Positions 41,161-48,000 of a stretch of 48,000 bases of DNA are shown one piece after another. The position numbers were made by a program, and so were the translations under genes. Under the pieces are notes generated by a model. It was not told the DNA's origin. It did not search any database and saw nothing but the letters and a program-made list of their open reading frames with translations. This DNA comes from Symbiodinium natans. Lineage: Eukaryota; Sar; Dinophyceae; Suessiales; Symbiodiniaceae. The DNA lies in NCBI GenBank assembly GCA_905221605.1, contig CAJNDS010002173.1, positions 312,001-360,000 of the forward strand. Direction: 5' to 3'. Each line of letters begins with the position of its first letter. The stretch's first letter is position 1.

Positions 41161-42355
41161 GAACCGAGCCTTCTGGGAAGACAGCAGCTTTCTGAAGTGC
41201 TGCCATTGCTTCTTGCCGAATTTTGTACCTAGTCACTTGGAAGCTCTGCGACCGAACATAGAAAGATGCCCTTCTCGACCCCCTCCTGCAAATGCAAGGA
41301 CACAGACAAAACGCGGTAAGAAATGCTGAGAACCCGGCCTCGGCAGTCTTAAGCAGAAAATCACTGAGCCCCGTTTCAATGCTGTCAGGCCACGTGAGCA
41401 CAAGAGACAAGTGGACGTACTTCAACACCTGATCTCATGCACTTTCAGCAACAGCACTTTCGTGTTGATCTCACATAACTCCCAGCCACTCGTCGTGACC
41501 GCTGCTCCAAAGTGCATTCCAGCATTCTCGGCCGACACACCCCTGAAGAACATACCTATTCAACAACTCCGACGGCGACCACTGATTTCCAGCGAGCTCT
41601 GTTGCAGGCAGCATGCCAAGGGGGCTATCACTCTCAGATTGCTTGTCGGCACATCCAAGTCTTCCGCCGAGAGGTCATCGATACGGGGGGTCAATGGCCG
41701 AAGGGAGTTTTGAAACAGCTTGTCTGACACTGGAGTGTCCTTTCCACTTAAAGAGCCCCCTGGACTTCGGCACAGCCTTCGCCGACTTTCGCCTGTCTGT
41801 CTTGTCGCTTCCGATGAAGATGTCCTTCCAAGGCGTCGACCTTCGTCAACTGGAGGGGTCCAGCACCGCTTTTTGTGGTTCAGCGTTTAGGGCTTAGGGG
41901 CTTGGGCCCAGCCAGGCCATGAAAAGCTACAGGCATGGGCACAGTTATTGAGGGAATACCCTGCAGAAGTTCTACTTTCCTGTAAGTATCGATGAGAAAC
42001 CTTTCCCTCTTCTGCGCGGCTTCGGGAACTACATATTGAAACCAAACCAAGCATCTCCAGTATGTGTCAAGCAAAGGCACGGCCAACGAAAGGGAAGGTC
42101 CACAGAAGACCGGGACAACCTGAGAGAAGGGATGGCACTAGAAACCTCACCTCCAGTCCATCCAAACCCCGCCAGGACGGAAGGTCCTGGGCCTCATGGC
42201 GCAGTCCACGTCAAGACATTCTCACATCACACGCAGGGGCGCTTCTCTTCATCTTGTCTGTAGACATGGCATGCAAGGGCAGACGTAAACAACCTTGCAT
42301 CCTCTCACGCAGCCAAGGAGCCAATGCAGGTACCGCATCTTCCAGGTGATCTTAC

Positions 42356-42432
42356 CCTGCGACGTCAAAGTGGGATGCAAATGATGCAAAGCCCGTAAGA
42401 ACAGCACTAGTCTCATGTGCCGAACGCGTGAA
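42356..42432 (-). CDS. Candidate internal exon (77 bp) with both splice signals
   Basis: On the minus strand a strong pyrimidine tract (CCTTTTTCTTTCTGAG) ends at 42433 and a GTAAGA donor follows 42356. Two frames are open, one reading FTRSAHETSAVLTGFASFA. Product not recognised. Confidence 0.3.
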
Positions 42433-42518
42433 CTCAGAAAGAAAAAGGAGAGGCGGATACGCACCAAAATCTAAGGACGCACAAAATTATCTGAGCTCCC
42501 CGGAGAGAAAAGAAGAAA

Positions 42519-42593
42519 AAGAAACATAAACATAAACAAACAAACAAACAAACAAACAAACAAACAAACAAACAAACAAACAAACAAACAAAC
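42519..42593. repeat. (CAAA)n microsatellite
   Basis: About 15 CAAA units after a short CATAAA lead. Confidence 0.97.
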
Positions 42594-42599
42594 GCACAA

Positions 42600-45500
42600 A
42601 TCCTTCTCTCACTTCTCCTCCCTCTTCCCCTCTGAGGCCCAAAAGACGAAGCCTGGAGCTCTGCAATCTGCGACCTGACCGCTGAGGCTTGCCGAGGCTT
42701 TGGAGGGCTCAGAAGGGTTTCTTTTGGTCTCTGGGACTTAGGAACGGGGAAATGAGATTGCTCAGGGCGGGTGCTATGGCTTCGAGGTGCTGTGCGGCAA
42801 GGGGTAAGCCCTTCCTGAAGGGAAACTACTTCTTCTTGCTTGCAGTGCTTAAGGCCCAATGGACCAAAGACGTACCATCTGGAGCTGGAATGTGATGAAC
42901 TTGCGGTGGCTCCCGCCATCTGGAACTGGACCTGGTCTCCTTCACCCCTTTCACACCCCTTCACAATAGTTGCCGTGGCCCCCTCTTTTGTGGGAGCTGC
43001 CCGTTTCGCTTGAGGGAGCTGCATCGGATGGCAGGCAGGTCCGAGTTCTCTTCGAACCCCTGAACCCCCTGGCGGTCAGCTTTCAATATTTGTAGCCTGA
43101 CCGTGCAGACTGGCAAATTCCGAGGCGCACCGCTGGGCCGCGTGCACGTTCCGTGGCCGTGCTGCGCGCACAAGCGTTTACAGAGATTCAGGTTTCGCGC
43201 CGCCATGAACCCAGGCTTCCATGCGCGAGTCAAAGAGCCCAAGAAAGCTGCCCAACATTGAACCAAGCGGCGCTGCAGCGCATGCAACCTCGGCTGCATG
43301 AGAGCAGTCATGCAAGAGGGCTCGCAGCGGTTGCAGCTGCATGTGGCCCTGGCCTTAAGGCCTAGGACCACCCAAATGTTTCTGGTAACATTTCTGGGTC
43401 TCTCAAGGGATTCTGGGAGCTCTCATGCTGACCTACCCAAAGACTTTGTTGGTAACATTTCATATCCTGTATCGACAGTATATATGGATCGATGTAATAT
43501 GGTGATTTTAAGGTTTGGAGGTGCAATGACGTGCTGAAGGCGAGAGAGAAAGAAGCACAAAACAGAACAACATCCAAAACCACCCGAAACTCCACTCTAG
43601 ACTCTAAGCCTGAGAACAGAGACAGATATGGCTCTGAAAGTTATTCGCGACCCGGCTCCGCGAATTTAGAAGCTTGGATTTTTTGTTCAAATGTTCAGTT
43701 AGAAGATGAAAACTTCTTTGCGGTAGAAGAGAAAGCCACAGGGGTTCTTTTTCAAATTCGTTCTTCCTCTCGAACTGCTTTCCAGGCCGAAGCTTTGAAG
43801 GCCCCGTCTGAGATTCTTAGGTAGGGAACCTGTAGTGTGTATTTATGTAGATAAACCTAGCATACCTGTACTTCTAGCTGCACTTCCTAGACTTAGCACA
43901 CCATATGTAGAGGCTCTTTAGGGGAACCCAAGGGGGGGGCCCTTTTTCTTGCAGCACCCCTCTTCTGGGCTTCCCCTCCTGGGGGCCTCTTCTGAGGGCT
44001 GTGGCTGTGGGTGGTTTTTCAAGCAAAACCGGGTTTTTATAAAAACCCTCTTTGCACAAGCGCGGTCCGGCGCGGCGGCGCGCGGCCAGCGTTTTGAAAG
44101 GGCGACGAGGCGCCGGAGGCCAGATTTTCTCTGCTTTTTTGACATTCTGGATGAGAATTATTCATTAGAATGAGAATTCCTTACTCTTCTTGTGACTAGA
44201 TATAGAGAAAGGCAAGAAAGGCCAGCTATAGTGAAGATAACTTTGACTTCTGCAACTTTCTTTTTTACAAAGGCCTACTGGGCCTACTGCTCCTGAAGTT
44301 TACTTTGCTGGGAATTTCTTCGGGTGTCTTAGCGGGCTTCTCACATGTCAAAAACAAACAGACAAGCCCGGAACTCTTCAAGACAAAAAAGCATAGAACC
44401 AGCGAAAGGCCGATAGCAAAACTGACCGATTTGAAAATGTTACCGAGGCCGGGGGGTGGTCTTGTAACTTTTCCCGACGCCTGAAACGTTAGCAAAGGTA
44501 TCCGGTAACTCACCTTACCCCCCTCCCCCAGAAACAAGAAATAGAAAAGGGCCATAGCTGCATCAAACACTCGGGGGGAGGCTTAGGGAGGCTCAGACCT
44601 TAGACCTTCGGCCCCTCAATAGATGAAGTCAAGACGAGGTTCGTCCTGGAGCCGCGACGTCAAGGCCCCCGCTGCCTCTCTCGGCGCCTCACTCTTGGGA
44701 CTCTGTGAAGGGCGTATCGCCAGAGTTCGACCTCCTCCAATTATTCAAGCTGAGGGAATTCAGAATCAGACAACACAAGCGGTTGCACGTGCCCTTTGGC
44801 TTCGACAAGTTCCACCTACCCGAAAGCATCACCTCGAAAGCATACGTAGGCAGAAGCAACTCAGTGACTCAGCGACTCAACTCAGCGCTGCTAAAGCATG
44901 CGGCCTGACCATCTGAAGGCATTGCGAGGTTCTGCTTCTTGAGCAACTTCTGATGGCCTCGGGTGAAGATCAAAGTCACGCAGAGATAACCCGGCCCAGA
45001 AGAAACATCGTTTTGTTGAAAGCTATTGCTCAAACCACCCCGATCGAGACGAGAGACAAGTTGAACTAATGCGGAAACACTGGCGAGCTACTGGTGATCC
45101 TACTTCCACCAACTCATCACAAAAACAACACCTCGCTCACGGCACGTCGATGCTTTGGCATGCTTCCAAGCATCGGTGCTCAAGCTCCGATAGCACGCTG
45201 GAGACGGCCTGCTGTTCATCTGGTGCACAGTTTTCTAGGGCTTGCAAGGGGGCAGTTCCTAAGCTCAACAGAGGTTTCGCTGAAAGTTGAGGGGGGCCAA
45301 CGGAGGATTTTCAAATTGGGTGATTCCCCACTCTTCTTGCGAACGCTACGACTTGAGCAGCGCACACTCCAATGCTAGCTTTCTCAGCCCGTCCCCTGCC
45401 GACACGCAAGAACTCTTTCACTTGTCGCCGAGGACTGGACCTTGCTGCAACCATTTGAAATGGCAACCACCGTGGTAGAACTCTGCGAGAAAACTGAGCT

Positions 45501-48000
45501 TGTGCCAACAGTCCTTAAAGGTGTAGTCCGTGGGCCCACAGGTCTTGCCCACTTGAAGCAAGTTCCGCAAACCCACACACGCACCATTGCCTCGCTGAGA
45601 GCAGTGGTGTCCAGCCCGTGGCAATCATCCGCCTCCGGAACAACTCTGAAGTGGTATACCCGGCATATACCCGGCATATCGTCACGAGGGGCTGAAGATC
45701 TAATTCGCAGGAAAGTTCCAACATTCGGGGCCTAGGACATGGCCCTGGGGCCCTAACTCCAGGACTTCGCGGCAAGCCGCGCTCAAGGACAGAACTTCAG
45801 GTCTCCTCCGAGCAGAAACCACACGTCTCTGAGATGGCAAACGGTCCTAGATGCGAGTCTTTGGGATACGAGTCTGAAGACCTGCATTCCTGAAATCTGG
45901 GAAAACTGAACTCTCAAGCTCGAATTTCGAGGGTTCGAGTTTGAATTCGCAGATCTTGTCATCGTGCCTCCTTGTAAGTGTGCGTGCTTGTGCGTGCTTG
46001 TGAGTCTGGGTGGGCTGCCTGTGCTTTCTGCACACGGGCGCAGAAGCTTTCGGCGCAGGTTCAGGACGGGGTTTCTGAATTGATTGCGGGGATGTACGCG
46101 GTGAGCTGCCTCAGTGAACCGTGCGAGTCGCCGTGCTTGACATTGCAGCGCGATGGCCAGGCACAGCCTCGGCAGAGAGTCACACAAACCGAAGATGACG
46201 GGGAGTTACGTGCTATTAGGTGCTCATAACCTTGCTGATCAGAGGTATTCTCTAGATGCTCTCGTTCATTGGTTTCTTCAACTGTCTGCCGATGTTGCTG
46301 TGCGAATGATACCACACAACCTTTGCTGATTGAACCGCAGGGCGCCCACATCCTCCAACATTTTGAGGGCCCCTCTCCACTCCTGAAGCAGGCAAGAAGC
46401 CACCGCCACATCGCAGGTGCAAGTTTGCGACCTAGGTCTCCTGGACAACCGAGCTGAGAATTATGCACTGTCGCGTCTGATGCTACTCGGTCGTCCAGGA
46501 GGTACAGACTCCTTTGCAAGCAACTGAGGGCTTGAGGTGGCCACAGGGCCAAACTGACAGATGCAAAACTTTCGCCAAGCCAGGGGTAGAATTCGCACAA
46601 GACTCGCCACAGCGAATGTCAGCAAACCCAACTGACAGCACCAGGGGCCATTTTGCCTTCTTCGGGCGAGGTGCCCTCCTTGGGGCACCTGGATTCGCGC
46701 GAGCACGCCCTTCCTCAGAATAGCAGTGCTCTAGCATCCTGACTTTGTCAAAATGGATGATGGCGTGATCTTCTGCAACACGGGATCTAGACAATGTGCT
46801 GGAGGAAGGGGCCCTGCTTCATTGGGAGGTGAAACTTTCAAGCAAGAAACATGCTGGGCAGCGTCAGCACCATGACTTCATCGAGTTAAACTCACGATAG
46901 AGACTGTAGATATATGACTTTGCACGCCCTCTAAGACACAGCAGTCTTCTGACTCGACTCCTCTTTTTGGGGCTCCGCAGGGCCCAGCCAGCACGTGCGC
47001 CGGCCTTTACAAGCAGGAGCATGAAGGCCATGCGAAAGCCGTTAGCATCCGTTAGCCATAGAGGCATCTCCAAAACAAGGTCTTTGCAGAAGCACAACTG
47101 ACAGTCAGACGTGTTTTCTAGCTGTAGTGAGCAAAGCCCGTGCCTTCTTCCCATTCACCTCGGCGCTTGTCTCCTGCACACAGCGTCACCACAGAAGCTA
47201 CGACAAAATACGGACCAGTGCTGCAACGACCACGGGCATTCTGGCCATGTCACCTCTTGCAGTGCAGTAGATGCCGATGCCGTGTTGCTTCCCATTCTTC
47301 CACTGCCCGTCGTACTGCCGCCCTTGGTGCATCACACGCTAAGAACTTTGAGGCACCCCCTGTATCAGGCACCTTCAGCGAGGGGCGAACAGAGGCGTTC
47401 GCAAGGTCAAATGCGGGCAAGTGGCCGTCGGGCCATCTGAAGACGCCCTGAGGCCAAGCAGGGAGGTCTACGGGGAATCCACGGGGAGTCTACGGGGGTC
47501 TACAGGGTCTGAGGCGCTTTTCAACGCTGCGGCGCGCACCTCACCGTCCTTCTGATCACTGACATACTGGCCCTCATAGCTGCGGCCATCCTGAAGTGAA
47601 GGGGCAAGGGTAAGGTGAGCGAAAGCCTCCCTGGTCCTTCGGCCCAACAATCCAACATGATAACTTTTGCTGCAATTTCTGATATTTCAAGCCTTAGACA
47701 AAAAGACTCAGTGGACCCATGCAAGCGCCGAAATCCTGCAGCCACACCCAGCTCATCCGACTTCCAAGGTTATCGAGTATCGACAGAGTGCATGCCATTG
47801 TGCCGAAAAGGATGTAGTCGCAGAAATCTTGTAGCACGACTGCTGGGCTGCGGACTACCCAGCTGAAATGCCCAAATCCATGCATCCTGGCAAGCGGGGC
47901 AAGTCTCAGATGACTAAGGTGACCAGCGAGCTCGCAAGGTGTAGTGTAGTTCAAACGCATCAAACCATCCCAAGCTGGAAAACTGCACACAATCACCAAT
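42600..48000. other. Stretch without a firmly supported gene
   Basis: No domain recognised. Minus-strand open segments at about 46170-46320, 46483-46794, 46900-47150 (LEMPLWLTDANGFRMAF) and 47694-47900 have protein-like composition and may be exons of an intron-rich gene, but boundaries are unclear. Short direct repeats occur at 45655-45680 (TATACCCGGCA twice). Confidence 0.35.

Noticed and set aside
45442-45735. 97-residue plus-strand ORF
   Set aside because: Minus-strand frames over the same bases look as good; no domain to decide.

Overview
The window looks like nuclear DNA of a dinoflagellate, most likely a coral-symbiont type (Symbiodiniaceae or a relative). The reasons are a sequence close to the 3' part of the dinoflagellate spliced leader at 11269-11285, a shorter one at 25825-25837 just upstream of a candidate first exon, many interstitial TTTAGGG-type repeats, an RCC1-like protein built of FAAxRxDGSVVTWG repeats, and a retroelement whose domains I recall from dinoflagellate predicted proteomes. 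Species and locus cannot be told from the sequence alone.

Region 1 (1 to about 10.75 kb, GC-rich, + strand) is one long composite LTR-type retroelement entering from the left edge. In order it holds a zinc-ribbon ORF of unknown function; a Ty3-type integrase (HHCC finger, intact DD35E core, GPY/F-like tail) joined to a degenerate methyltransferase-like domain; a reverse transcriptase with YVDD; a Tpt1/KptA-family RNA 2'-phosphotransferase; a C2HC finger protein; a protein with RanBP2-type fingers; and a protein with a membrane segment, a SWIM-type finger and a PLD-superfamily (HKD) domain. Integrase lies upstream of reverse transcriptase, the reverse of the usual Ty3 order. The reading frame changes at about 945, 4200, 7000-7160, 8400-8450 and 10110-10165, and there is one in-frame TAG at 7770. 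The copy is therefore decayed, carries assembly indels, or uses recoding. A GC-rich motif of about 24 bp recurs seven times across this element and nowhere else that I noticed. The Tpt1-finger-PLD cargo behind the pol genes is the most novel thing here: it pairs an RNA 2'-phosphate remover with a Zucchini/PLD6-like nuclease fold.

Region 2 (about 10.75-35.6 kb) is mostly non-coding: degenerate telomere-like CCCTAAA/TTTAGGG stretches, homopolymers, microsatellites, and minisatellites at 19.33-19.90 kb and 23.70-24.15 kb. On the minus strand it holds short segments that read like exons. The best is a probable 5' exon at 25.54-25.84 kb with a spliced-leader relict, an ATG and a VKNTF motif. Weaker ones lie at 22.0-22.3 kb and 18.52-18.66 kb.

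Region 3 (35.67-37.22 kb, minus strand) is a single-exon gene for an N-terminal ubiquitin-like fold plus ten RCC1-like repeats. Region 4 (37.3-48 kb) has no long gene, but the minus strand shows a few short open segments bounded by splice-like signals (best at 38131-38257 and 42356-42432), suggesting parts of an intron-rich gene. All exon calls outside the retroelement and the RCC1-like gene are tentative.
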